A stretch of 39,688 nucleotides of DNA, taken from contig JAGYOX010000012.1 in the NCBI GenBank assembly GCA_018399235.1, forward strand, positions 1-39,688, given 5' to 3'. Positions 7,806-15,284 of the stretch are shown in pieces. Source of the DNA: Desulfobacterales bacterium. GTDB taxonomy: Bacteria > Desulfobacterota > Desulfobacteria > Desulfobacterales > Desulfosalsimonadaceae. The notes under the pieces are model-generated. The model saw only the letters and a program-made list of their open reading frames with translations, had not been told where the DNA came from and did no database searches. Position 1 is the first letter of the stretch; every line of letters starts with the position of its first letter. A program made the translations under genes and the position numbers.

Positions 7806-8890
7806 TACAGACCACCGCAGTTGCAGTAAGCGGCGGCCTTGACTCCCTGGTTGCCGCCTATCTCTTGAAAAAATCCGGCCATCAAATTTTCGGCATCCAT
7901 TTTGTATCAGGTTATGAGACCCCCCATTCTGAAAATATCTTTAAAGACAAAGAGCCGGGTTCAAAATTCTTCATCCTGCCGGATAACCATCCGCTTTCAG
8001 CATTAAAGAACTTGCTGGGTATAGAAATATGGGCCATCGACTGCCGCCGGCTGTTTAATCAGAAGATTGTCGAGTATTTTATTGGATCCTATTTAAAAGG
8101 AGAGACACCAAATCCCTGCATGGTTTGCAATTCTACTATAAAGTTAGGTTTTATGCTGGAGGCGGCACGTCAAATGGGGGCTTCGCATCTAGCTACCGGC
8201 CATTACGCCATTTGTGAAGAAATCCCCCAAAACAGTTATTTCCTAAAAAAAGGCTGGGATCAAAGCAAGGAACAATCCTATTTTCTGGCCATGCTGAACC
8301 AGTCACAGCTGGCCCATGCAAATTTTCCCCTGGGTCGGATGACCAAGGAAGAGGTCAGCCAGATAGCCGCAGCAAATAAACTGGTACCGGTTTCCAGGCA
8401 TGAGAGCCAGGATATCTGCTTCGTCAAAAATCAACACTATAGCAAGTTTCTGGCTGAACACGGGGGGCTTAAACCGGTTGCAGGCGAAATCGTTGATGTT
8501 CACGGAAAATACTTGGGCAAACATCAGGGACTGCACCGCTATACCATCGGCCAGCGCCGGGGAATCAACAGCCCGTCCACTGAACCGTATTACGTAATCC
8601 GCCTGGATACGGACAACAATCGACTGATTGTCGGTTCAAAAAAAAATTTATACCGGCATGAATGCAAGATTTATCAAATCAACTGGATTCCTTATAAACC
8701 CAAAAAATCAGTTCGCGTGAGGACTAAAATCCGCTATCGCCATGATCCGGCTGACTCCGAAATTTTTCCAACAGGTGAAGACACGGCGACTATTCGCTTT
8801 TCCCATCCACAACCGGCTGTAACCCCGGGTCAAGCCGCGGTATGCTATCATGGGGATCGGGTAATTGCGGGGGGATGGATTTATGAATAA
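7802..8890 (+). CDS. mnmA: tRNA-specific 2-thiouridylase MnmA
   Basis: The protein has 362 residues, normal for the family. It makes the 2-thio group of wobble uridine 34 in tRNAs for Lys, Glu and Gln, using ATP to adenylate C2 and a persulfide for sulfur. The PP-loop SGGLDS is at 10-15. The nucleophile site is C109 in NPCMVCN and the persulfide-carrying cysteine is C206 in ESQDICF. TGHYA (132-136) and IGQRRG in the central beta domain are also characteristic. An extra cysteine (C106) within the nucleophile motif replaces the usual Asp, giving a CxxC pair that could hold a metal or Fe-S cluster. It overlaps the ferredoxin gene by 4 bases and mtaB by 8, so all three form one translational unit. 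Confidence 0.92.
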   Translation: MIQTTAVAVSGGLDSLVAAYLLKKSGHQIFGIHFVSGYETPHSENIFKDKEPGSKFFILPDNHPLSALKNLLGIEIWAIDCRRLFNQKIVEYFIGSYLKGETPNPCMVCNSTIKLGFMLEAARQMGASHLATGHYAICEEIPQNSYFLKKGWDQSKEQSYFLAMLNQSQLAHANFPLGRMTKEEVSQIAAANKLVPVSRHESQDICFVKNQHYSKFLAEHGGLKPVAGEIVDVHGKYLGKHQGLHRYTIGQRRGINSPSTEPYYVIRLDTDNNRLIVGSKKNLYRHECKIYQINWIPYKPKKSVRVRTKIRYRHDPADSEIFPTGEDTATIRFSHPQPAVTPGQAAVCYHGDRVIAGGWIYE

Positions 8891-10214
8891 AAAACCCATC
8901 CCCCGATACCGGATCAAAACACTGGGTTGCCGCGTTAACCAGTATGAGTCCGAATCCATTGCCGCGGCATTGGGATTGAATGGATGGGCGCATGCCGAAA
9001 AAACGGATTCTCCCGATCTTTTTATCGTCAATACCTGTACGGTCACCTCCAAAGCCGCCATGCAATCAAGGCAAGCCGTCCGGCATGCCATCAGGGAATT
9101 TCCAAAGGCCGCCATTCTGGTCACTGGTTGCTATACTCAATCAGAGCCAGAGGTCTTTTTCGAGATTCCAGGCGTGAATTATGTCATTGGAAATACGGAC
9201 AAACACCGAATCCCCGAAATTATAAGGCAGACGTATCCAAACCGGATACCCAAGGCGCAGATTATCTGCAATCCAATTAACAGACTCCGGAAATTCGAGC
9301 CCACTCCCCTGCCAAAGCTCGACTGCCGCGCCCGCCCCTATTTGAAAATTCAGGACGGATGTGAAGATTTCTGCACATATTGCATTGTCCCGTATACGCG
9401 GGGGCCGAGCCGAAGCCTTCCCCCGGATACGGTGATGGAAATGATCGGTCAACTTTCAACCGATGGGGCAGGAGAAGCCGTGTTGACCGGCATCCACCTC
9501 GGCCGTTACGGACTCGACTTATCCCCGCAAACGAGCCTATACGCCCTGCTCCAAATGATAGACGCCGCCGATGCCATTGACCGGATTCGCCTGAGTTCCA
9601 TTGAACCCGGGGAATTGTCCAGCGAAATCATTCAAATGGCAGCAAAGAATCGGCGCATCCGGCCGCATTTTCATATTCCTCTGCAAAGCGGGGATAGAAC
9701 CATACTTGAAAGAATGAAACGCCCGTACACGCCCGAACTTTTCAAAGCGCTGGTCCTTTCGATACGGGAGGATATTGCCGATGCCGCCATCGGTGTCGAT
9801 GTTCTGGTCGGCTTTCCCGGAGAAGATGAACAGGCATTCGCTAACACATACAATCTTCTGGAATCGCTGCCGATCACCTATCTGCATGTTTTTCCCTTTT
9901 CCCCCCGCCGAAAAACCCCGGCTAGCAATTATCCGTGTCAGGTGGCGACAAAAACCATCAAAAGCCGGTGTTCCCTGCTTCGCCAGCTCGGTGCGGCCAA
10001 GAAAACTGAATTTTATCAAAAACAGATAGGGCGAACGGTTGAGGTCATTCTCGAGGACAAACCGGATCCTTCTTCCGGCCGACTAAAGGGAATCAGCGCC
10101 AATTATATTAATGTCTTTACAGACGGTTCAAATAGGTATAAAAACAGGCAAATAAAATGCCGGCTGACCGGACCCGTTCTCCCGCATGCGATAATCGGTA
10201 AGATCGTTGAATAG
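8883..10214 (+). CDS. mtaB: tRNA t6A37 methylthiotransferase MtaB
   Basis: The protein has 443 residues from ATG 8883, which has GGGGGA about seven bases upstream; an earlier TTG at 8865 is less likely. It is a radical-SAM enzyme that converts t6A37 to ms2t6A37 in tRNA. The N-terminal UPF0004 domain supplies three ligands for the auxiliary cluster: C16 (LGCRVNQYES), C52 (NTCTVT) and C83 (TGCYTQ). The radical-SAM motif is C160-x3-C164-x2-C167 (CEDFCTYC), followed by IVPYTRGPSRS. The HIPLQSG and DVLVGFPGE segments are typical, and a TRAM-like RNA-binding domain occupies about the last 65 residues. The LGCRVNQ wording points to MtaB rather than MiaB or RimO. It overlaps mnmA, giving an operon for tRNA sulfur modification. 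Confidence 0.93.
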   Translation: MNKKPIPRYRIKTLGCRVNQYESESIAAALGLNGWAHAEKTDSPDLFIVNTCTVTSKAAMQSRQAVRHAIREFPKAAILVTGCYTQSEPEVFFEIPGVNYVIGNTDKHRIPEIIRQTYPNRIPKAQIICNPINRLRKFEPTPLPKLDCRARPYLKIQDGCEDFCTYCIVPYTRGPSRSLPPDTVMEMIGQLSTDGAGEAVLTGIHLGRYGLDLSPQTSLYALLQMIDAADAIDRIRLSSIEPGELSSEIIQMAAKNRRIRPHFHIPLQSGDRTILERMKRPYTPELFKALVLSIREDIADAAIGVDVLVGFPGEDEQAFANTYNLLESLPITYLHVFPFSPRRKTPASNYPCQVATKTIKSRCSLLRQLGAAKKTEFYQKQIGRTVEVILEDKPDPSSGRLKGISANYINVFTDGSNRYKNRQIKCRLTGPVLPHAIIGKIVE

Positions 10215-10261
10215 TTGACTCCAGACAAACTTATTGGATCTGAAAAGTGGAAAGGAGAGCC

Positions 10262-10663
10262 ATGAAAAACGTTGAGCAACCCCAAAAAAAGACATTTTCG
10301 ATTTCCGACCTCGCTGATGAACTTGATATAAGTACCCGGGCCATACGGTTTTATGAAGAAAAGGGGTTGATCCTGCCCAACCGAACAAACGGCAATCACC
10401 GGATATATCGAAAGCGCGACCGGGCCCGGTTGAAACTCATCTTGCGGGGTAAACGGCTGGGGTATTCACTGGATGAAATCGCTGAAATGATCGGCATGGC
10501 AGAGTTTGACATGGATGAAATCGACCAGCTGAAGAAAAGCCTTGCCTACGGGGATAAAAAATTGAAGGAAATCGATGAACGCATGGAAGAGCTCCAGATT
10601 TTAAAACAGGATATCCTGGCTATAAGGGAAAAAATTGTGAATCGCTTGGCCGAAATCGAATAG
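10262..10663 (+). CDS. MerR-family regulator, LiuR-like
   Basis: The protein has 133 residues from ATG 10262, with AAAGGAG at 10251-10257; the upstream GTG at 10247 is not needed. The N-terminal winged HTH reads FSISDLADELDISTRAIRFYEEKGL, and it is followed by RDRARLKLILRGKRLGYSLDEIAEMI. This is very close to the LiuR group, which controls branched-chain amino-acid and isovalerate degradation in proteobacteria. A C-terminal coiled coil (about 85-130) forms the dimerisation helix. No cysteine metal-binding loop is present, so an acyl-CoA-type effector is more likely than a metal. It lies 47 bases after mtaB and just before the acyl-CoA gene block, so it may act on distant or neighbouring acyl-CoA genes. 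Confidence 0.8.
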   Translation: MKNVEQPQKKTFSISDLADELDISTRAIRFYEEKGLILPNRTNGNHRIYRKRDRARLKLILRGKRLGYSLDEIAEMIGMAEFDMDEIDQLKKSLAYGDKKLKEIDERMEELQILKQDILAIREKIVNRLAEIE

Positions 10664-10742
10664 TTTTTTTGTTCAGTCTTGAAAAATCTGGTCCTTTGGG
10701 CGAGGTCAAAGATAGGGGGTTCTGTCTTTGCATATTTGTCTA

Positions 10743-10886
10743 AAATCACAAATTCCAAGTACCAAATTTCAAACAAATTTCAAATTTCAATATTCAATGA
10801 CCAAAACTTGGCAAAGCAAGAACTTGTTTGAATTTTGGTCATTGTGATTTGTTTGTTTTTTGTGATTTGTTATTTGGAATTTCATT
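10743..10886. repeat. AT-rich intergenic hairpin repeat between convergent genes
   Basis: The left part has short near-repeats of CAAATTTC type (10743-10795). AATGACCAAAA (10796-10806) pairs perfectly with TTTTGGTCATT (10833-10843), and further imperfect pairing extends outwards (AAATCACAAATTCCAA against TTGGAATTT and TGTGATTTG near 10860-10882). It lies between the MerR gene (plus) and the TetR gene (minus), so it could serve as a bidirectional terminator. Its length and looseness look more like a decayed repeat element. Confidence 0.55.
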
Positions 10887-10955
10887 AAGGCGAGGAACTT
10901 TCAAGAAAACAAATTTCCTCCCCCTACCATACGGACGATACGATTACCGGGCGGA

Positions 10956-11573
10956 TCATACAAATGCCGACAGGTTGAAAAATTTCAACGTCTCCTTGGC
11001 TTCCCGGCGATATTGTTCCTGATCGACCCCCAGCATCGGCCGGAAAAAATTTTCACCGGAAACAAAATTATGGATGGCGTTCATAATTGAGAGCACTTTC
11101 ATCCTGGCATCTAGGGGAACATTTTTCCGCTTCGGCGCAAGCCCCATGGAATATGCTATGTCTGATATAAATTCAGGAACTTGAAAATCGATCTGGTCTC
11201 CATGCCGGGTTTTCGTGAAGTACCGGAAAAGGGTGAGATTGGATATTTCCGGATGTTCAAACAAATAGTCAGACATCTCGTCAATGGCAATTTCGATGCG
11301 TTCGGCGAGTGGCCGGCCATGAATTATCTTTTCGACCTCGATTAATTTTTTCCGCATGCCTTCGTTAATATCCCGGATAACGGCCTCATATAAGTCTCCC
11401 TTTTCCCCCCAGTGGTAATAAAGTGTAGAAATATCAATATCCACAGCCTTAGCTATCATCCGGGTGGTGGTTCCGTGAAATCCGTATTCTCCGAATATTT
11501 TACGGGCCGCAAGTAAAATCTTGGCCTTCATTGAATCCGGGTTCTGCTTTGCCTTCTCAAGAGACGATGCCAT
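10956..11573 (-). CDS. TetR/AcrR-family transcriptional repressor
   Basis: The protein has 205 residues. The N-terminal helix-turn-helix is clear: AARKIFGEYGFHGTTTRMIAKAVDIDISTLYYHWGEKGDLYEAV-type wording at about residues 22-66, with the TLYYHW recognition end. The remaining all-helical part (70-205) is the ligand and dimer domain, which in regulators beside acyl-CoA genes often senses acyl-CoA. It is transcribed after the racemase gene on the same strand (55 bases between them). The divergent promoter region at 12832-13133 contains a long palindrome and a second related one over a promoter, the obvious candidates for its operators. Confidence 0.88.
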   Translation of the reverse strand: MASSLEKAKQNPDSMKAKILLAARKIFGEYGFHGTTTRMIAKAVDIDISTLYYHWGEKGDLYEAVIRDINEGMRKKLIEVEKIIHGRPLAERIEIAIDEMSDYLFEHPEISNLTLFRYFTKTRHGDQIDFQVPEFISDIAYSMGLAPKRKNVPLDARMKVLSIMNAIHNFVSGENFFRPMLGVDQEQYRREAKETLKFFNLSAFV

Positions 11574-11628
11574 TACAGGTCCTTTTCTTTTCTGCTGTTT
11601 TCTTCTCTACGTTACATAAAGTCGATTT

Positions 11629-12777
11629 TTATATCACACCCTGATTCTGAAATTCTTCAATTTCCTTATCCGTATAGCCGAATTCCTTTAAAATGCTTAG
11701 GGTATCCTGTCCGAAGGTCGGAGGGGGTGTTTTAATGCTACCGGGGGTCTGGCTTAGTTTTACGGGAACACCTAAAGCTTTTCGGGGCCGGCCGTCCTTA
11801 TATTTAAGATCCACAACCATTTCTCTTTCCTTAAATAACTCCGATGCCAATGCTTCATCAACCGTACGTACCGGTGCCCAACAAACGTCAAGTCCTGCCA
11901 GATCGGTTTCCCATTCAGCCAGGGGTTTGGACTTAAACTTCTCCCGCATAAAAGTTTTGATCTCTTCCCGCTTTTCATCATCATACTGCAAAGGGCCGTA
12001 TTCCGGCACCCCAAAAAAATCGCAAAGCGGCTGCCAGAAGCGGTTTTCCACTGCACCGATGGATAAGTATCGCTGATCCGCCGTTTCATAAGTGTTATAG
12101 CAGGCATACCGATGGGAAAGAATAGAGTCGGCGCGTTTGAGGGGAAGGCCGGTCAGCTCCCTTAAATGAACGGCCATCGACAGAAGGCTTAAGGAACCGT
12201 CCGTCATTGAAATATCTATATATTGGCCTTTACCAGTGCTATTTCTGGCATGGAGGGCCAATAAAATACCGATTACCCCGTTCATACCGCCACCGGCAAT
12301 ATCTGCAATCTGAATCCCCGGAATACTTGGCGGGCAATCCTTTTCCCCGATTAAATCAAGCACTCCGGCAATGCTCAAATAGTTGGCATCATGACCTGGG
12401 ATACCCGTAAAAGGCCCGGTTTGCCCATATCCGGTAATGGAGCAGTAAATGATTTTCGGGTTGACAGCAGCTACTGACTCATAGTCAACACCCAGCCGCT
12501 TGGTTACCCCCGGCCGGAACCCCTCGAGCAAAATATCCGCAGATTTGATCATATGAAAAAATACCCGGCGCCCCTCCTCGGATTTTAAATTCAGGGTCAT
12601 ATGCGATTTATTCCGGTAAACCGCTGAACTCCCAACCGCTTCAGCCGCAAACCGCTTGTCTTCAATAGCAATCACCCGGGCACCATGGTCAGCAAGAACC
12701 ATTGAGCAATATGGGCCGGGGAGCAAACGGGAGAGATCAAGGACCGTGATACCTGATAATGCGCCTTGATTGCTCAT
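11629..12777 (-). CDS. Alpha-methylacyl-CoA racemase (CaiB/BaiF family)
   Basis: The protein has 382 residues from ATG 12777, which has GGAGG six bases upstream; an ORF start at 12831 adds 18 residues without support. Family members use acyl-CoA esters as racemases or CoA-transferases. In racemases the catalytic pair is His126/Asp156 in the mycobacterial enzyme. Here H129 (in PGHDANYL) and D159 (in QIADIAGGG) have the same 30-residue spacing, and SITGYGQTGP plus RNSTGKGQYIDISM are typical. CoA-transferases of this family instead need a nucleophilic Asp within a different context, so racemase is favoured. It would interconvert 2R- and 2S-methyl-branched acyl-CoAs so that stereospecific dehydrogenases can act. 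It diverges from the fusion-enzyme operon. Confidence 0.8.
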   Translation of the reverse strand: MSNQGALSGITVLDLSRLLPGPYCSMVLADHGARVIAIEDKRFAAEAVGSSAVYRNKSHMTLNLKSEEGRRVFFHMIKSADILLEGFRPGVTKRLGVDYESVAAVNPKIIYCSITGYGQTGPFTGIPGHDANYLSIAGVLDLIGEKDCPPSIPGIQIADIAGGGMNGVIGILLALHARNSTGKGQYIDISMTDGSLSLLSMAVHLRELTGLPLKRADSILSHRYACYNTYETADQRYLSIGAVENRFWQPLCDFFGVPEYGPLQYDDEKREEIKTFMREKFKSKPLAEWETDLAGLDVCWAPVRTVDEALASELFKEREMVVDLKYKDGRPRKALGVPVKLSQTPGSIKTPPPTFGQDTLSILKEFGYTDKEIEEFQNQGVI

Positions 12778-12835
12778 ACTGCCTCCATATTTAAATATTT
12801 CTATCTGTCGCTCAAAGCTTATCGACTTCAAACCA

Positions 12836-12874
12836 AATGTTCAATCAAATGATGGAATCATTTGATTGAACATT
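12836..12874. promoter_or_regulatory. Long perfect palindrome, probable TetR operator
   Basis: AATGTTCAATCAAATGAT (12836-12853) and its exact reverse complement (12857-12874) are separated by GGA. The 18-base arms without mismatch lie about 60 bases upstream of the racemase start and between divergent transcription units. The inner ATCATTTG also appears in the shorter palindrome at 13006-13030, which overlaps the predicted start of the other operon. Both points favour one dimeric repressor, most simply the nearby TetR protein. Confidence 0.65.
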
Positions 12875-12971
12875 AAACTATCCATTAATTCTAATCAAGT
12901 CAAAAGAATTTATGGTGAAGAAAAATGCCCTATCATTAATAATCATTTACTGCGCCAGGTAAAAAAACCTT

Positions 12972-13000
12972 TTGACAGGGGCAAAAAAAAATCATATTCT
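12972..13000 (+). promoter_or_regulatory. Strong candidate promoter of the fusion-enzyme operon
   Basis: TTGACA (12972-12977), exactly 17 bases, then TATTCT (12995-13000). Predicted +1 falls at about 13006-13008, inside the palindrome at 13006-13030. The leader to the first start codon (13134) is about 125 bases. Confidence 0.65.
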
Positions 13001-13005
13001 TTCCC

Positions 13006-13030
13006 CATCATTTGCTGGAATAAAATGATG
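13006..13030. promoter_or_regulatory. Operator-like palindrome at +1 of the fusion-enzyme operon
   Basis: CATCATTT (13006-13013) and AAATGATG (13023-13030) are perfect inverted arms nine bases apart. A repressor bound here would block the promoter at 12972-13000. The arm shares ATCATTTG with the long palindrome at 12836-12874. Confidence 0.5.
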
Positions 13031-13133
13031 TGAAAAAAAGCTGTACTTTCTCCCTATCATCGGCAATAGTTAACAACTTAACAATATATGCAAATATCAA
13101 CCGAAATCCTTTTATAAACAAGGAGGAATCGAC

Positions 13134-15242
13134 ATGGCGCTTAACCTCGATGCCATCGGCAAAAAGATCGGGCCTGTCACCAAGGATTACACCTGGAGGG
13201 ATATTGTCCTCTATGCGCTTGGAGTGGGCGCCGGCTTTGATGAACTGGAGTATGTCTATGAAAAGGACCTAAAGGTTATTCCAAGTTTTGCCGTTGCGGC
13301 AATCTTTGAATTCCTCTCCTACATCGGCTCAAACGCCAATATAGACCTATCCGGGATACTCCATGGTGAACAGGACCTGATTGTCCACAACCCCATCCCA
13401 ATCGAAGGAACCCTTACAACAGAGGGGACCATCAGCCATATCTATGATAACGGCAAAAAAAAAGGCGCGCTGGTTATTGGAGAGAGCGAAACCTATCATT
13501 CCAACGGTAAAAAGCTTTACACCGCCATCATCACCTTGGTTGGCCGAAAGGACGGGGGCTTCGGCGGTGAGCCGGCGCCAAAATCAGAGGTTAAATTCCC
13601 GGAGCGCGCACCGGATTTTGAGGTCGATGCGCAGCCGTCACCGGACCAACCCTTGCTTTACCGGCTGTCGGGCGATGTTTTTCAGCTCCATGTGGATCCG
13701 GAATTCGCCAAAATGGCCGGTTTTGAACAGCCCATAATGCATGGGCTCTGTACCCATGGGTTTTCCTGTCGAGCCTTGATCAATAGCCTAATCCCCGGAG
13801 AACCCGAAAAACTTCGCCGGTTGAAATGCCGATTTTCAAAACCCCTTTATCCAGGGGATCCGATTAAAACCCAGATTTGGAAAACAGAAGACAACCAAGC
13901 GGTTTGGAAAACCATCAACACCCGAACGGATGAAGAAATCATTACCAACGGGATTTTTGAATACGGTGAGGTGCCAAAGGATGAGATCCGGTTTGACGAC
14001 CAGGTGGCGGTGGTTACCGGCGCCGGCGGCGGATTGGGGCGCGCCTATGCACTGGAACTGGCTAAACGGGGGGCCAAAGTCGTTATCAATGATTTTGGCG
14101 GCAGTCGTGACGGTACCGGCGGCGCTTCAACGCCGGCGGAAGAAGCGGTTAAAGAAATCAAGGCCCTGGGTGGAGAAGCGGTCGCCAATTACGATAACGT
14201 GGCAACCCCTGAAGGGGGTGAAAACATCATTAAAACCGCTATGGACGCCTTTGGAACAGTAGACATCTTGATCAACAACGCGGGTATCCTAAGGGATAAG
14301 AGTTTTACAAAAATGGAACCGGATAACTGGCAGGCGGTCCTTGATGTGCACTTAAACGGGGCCTACCATGTGACTCGCCCGGCCTTCAAAGTCATGCGGG
14401 AGAAAGGCTACGGCCGAATTATCATGACTACTTCAGCCGCCGGACTTTACGGCAATTTCGGCCAATCCAACTACAGCGCCGCCAAAATGGGTCTGGTCGG
14501 ATTGATGAACACGATCAAGCTCGAAGGCAAAAAGTACAACATCAAGGTCAATACCGTGGCCCCCCTGGCGGCGTCAAGGCTTACAGAGGACGTTTTGCCG
14601 CCGGATATGCTGGACAAGGTAAAACCGGAGTATGTCGCCCCGATCGTTATCTACCTCGCCTCCAATCGCTGCAAAGAAACCGGCTGCATCTATAATGCGG
14701 GAATGAACAGTTTTAATCGGGCGGCGGTGGTTACCAGTCCGGGAACGACAATCGGCGACGGCGAGAATCCACCGTCTGTCGAAGCCATTGTTGACCAATT
14801 CAACGCCATCGACAGTTTAAAAAACGGTAAGGAATATTCGGAGCTCAATGAACAGGTAGGGGATGTCATCAACGCTTTCTCCAAACCGCCCCAACAGGGA
14901 GCTGATGCTGGCGGCGACAGGGCTGCTTCGGTTCCGGCAGTCTTTGAAGCCATGCAAAACTCATTCAACCCCGAGGCGGCAAAAGGCGTTGATGTCGTAT
15001 TCCAATACCATATCTCCGGCGGTGACGGCGGTGACTGGTATTGCGTCATCAAGGATGAACAATGCCAAGTTGAAAAAGGGACACACGAAAAACCGACTTG
15101 CACCCTGAAGATGAAGGTCTCTGATTTTCTCGATATGATCAACGGGACGCTTCCGGCCATGCAGGCTTATACCTCCGGAAAGCTTAAAATTGAGGGCGAT
15201 ATCATGAAATCTCAACTGATCGAAAAACTGTTTAAGATGTAA
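13134..15242 (+). CDS. MaoC hydratase-SDR dehydrogenase-SCP2 fusion (permuted MFE-2-like enzyme)
   Basis: The protein has 702 residues; ATG 13134 has AAGGAGG upstream. Residues 1-285 are a double hot-dog enoyl-CoA hydratase 2 (R-specific), with the family segment YRLSGD-x4-LHVDPEFAKMAGF and PIMHGLCTHG; the catalytic pair is D181/H186. Residues 287-590 are a short-chain dehydrogenase with TGAGGGLGR (295-303), NNAG (381-384), S434 and Y447-x3-K451, expected to oxidise R-3-hydroxyacyl-CoA with NAD. Residues about 590-702 are an SCP2 sterol-carrier domain, a lipid or acyl-CoA binding part. Human MFE-2 has the same three parts in the order SDR-hydratase-SCP2, so this is a permuted version. The motif usually written SGDxNPLH reads SGDVFQLH here. 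It is the first gene of the operon. Confidence 0.88.
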   Translation: MALNLDAIGKKIGPVTKDYTWRDIVLYALGVGAGFDELEYVYEKDLKVIPSFAVAAIFEFLSYIGSNANIDLSGILHGEQDLIVHNPIPIEGTLTTEGTISHIYDNGKKKGALVIGESETYHSNGKKLYTAIITLVGRKDGGFGGEPAPKSEVKFPERAPDFEVDAQPSPDQPLLYRLSGDVFQLHVDPEFAKMAGFEQPIMHGLCTHGFSCRALINSLIPGEPEKLRRLKCRFSKPLYPGDPIKTQIWKTEDNQAVWKTINTRTDEEIITNGIFEYGEVPKDEIRFDDQVAVVTGAGGGLGRAYALELAKRGAKVVINDFGGSRDGTGGASTPAEEAVKEIKALGGEAVANYDNVATPEGGENIIKTAMDAFGTVDILINNAGILRDKSFTKMEPDNWQAVLDVHLNGAYHVTRPAFKVMREKGYGRIIMTTSAAGLYGNFGQSNYSAAKMGLVGLMNTIKLEGKKYNIKVNTVAPLAASRLTEDVLPPDMLDKVKPEYVAPIVIYLASNRCKETGCIYNAGMNSFNRAAVVTSPGTTIGDGENPPSVEAIVDQFNAIDSLKNGKEYSELNEQVGDVINAFSKPPQQGADAGGDRAASVPAVFEAMQNSFNPEAAKGVDVVFQYHISGGDGGDWYCVIKDEQCQVEKGTHEKPTCTLKMKVSDFLDMINGTLPAMQAYTSGKLKIEGDIMKSQLIEKLFKM

Positions 15243-15284
15243 CCCCTTAAATTACGATAAACAGAGATATACAGGAGATGAAAA

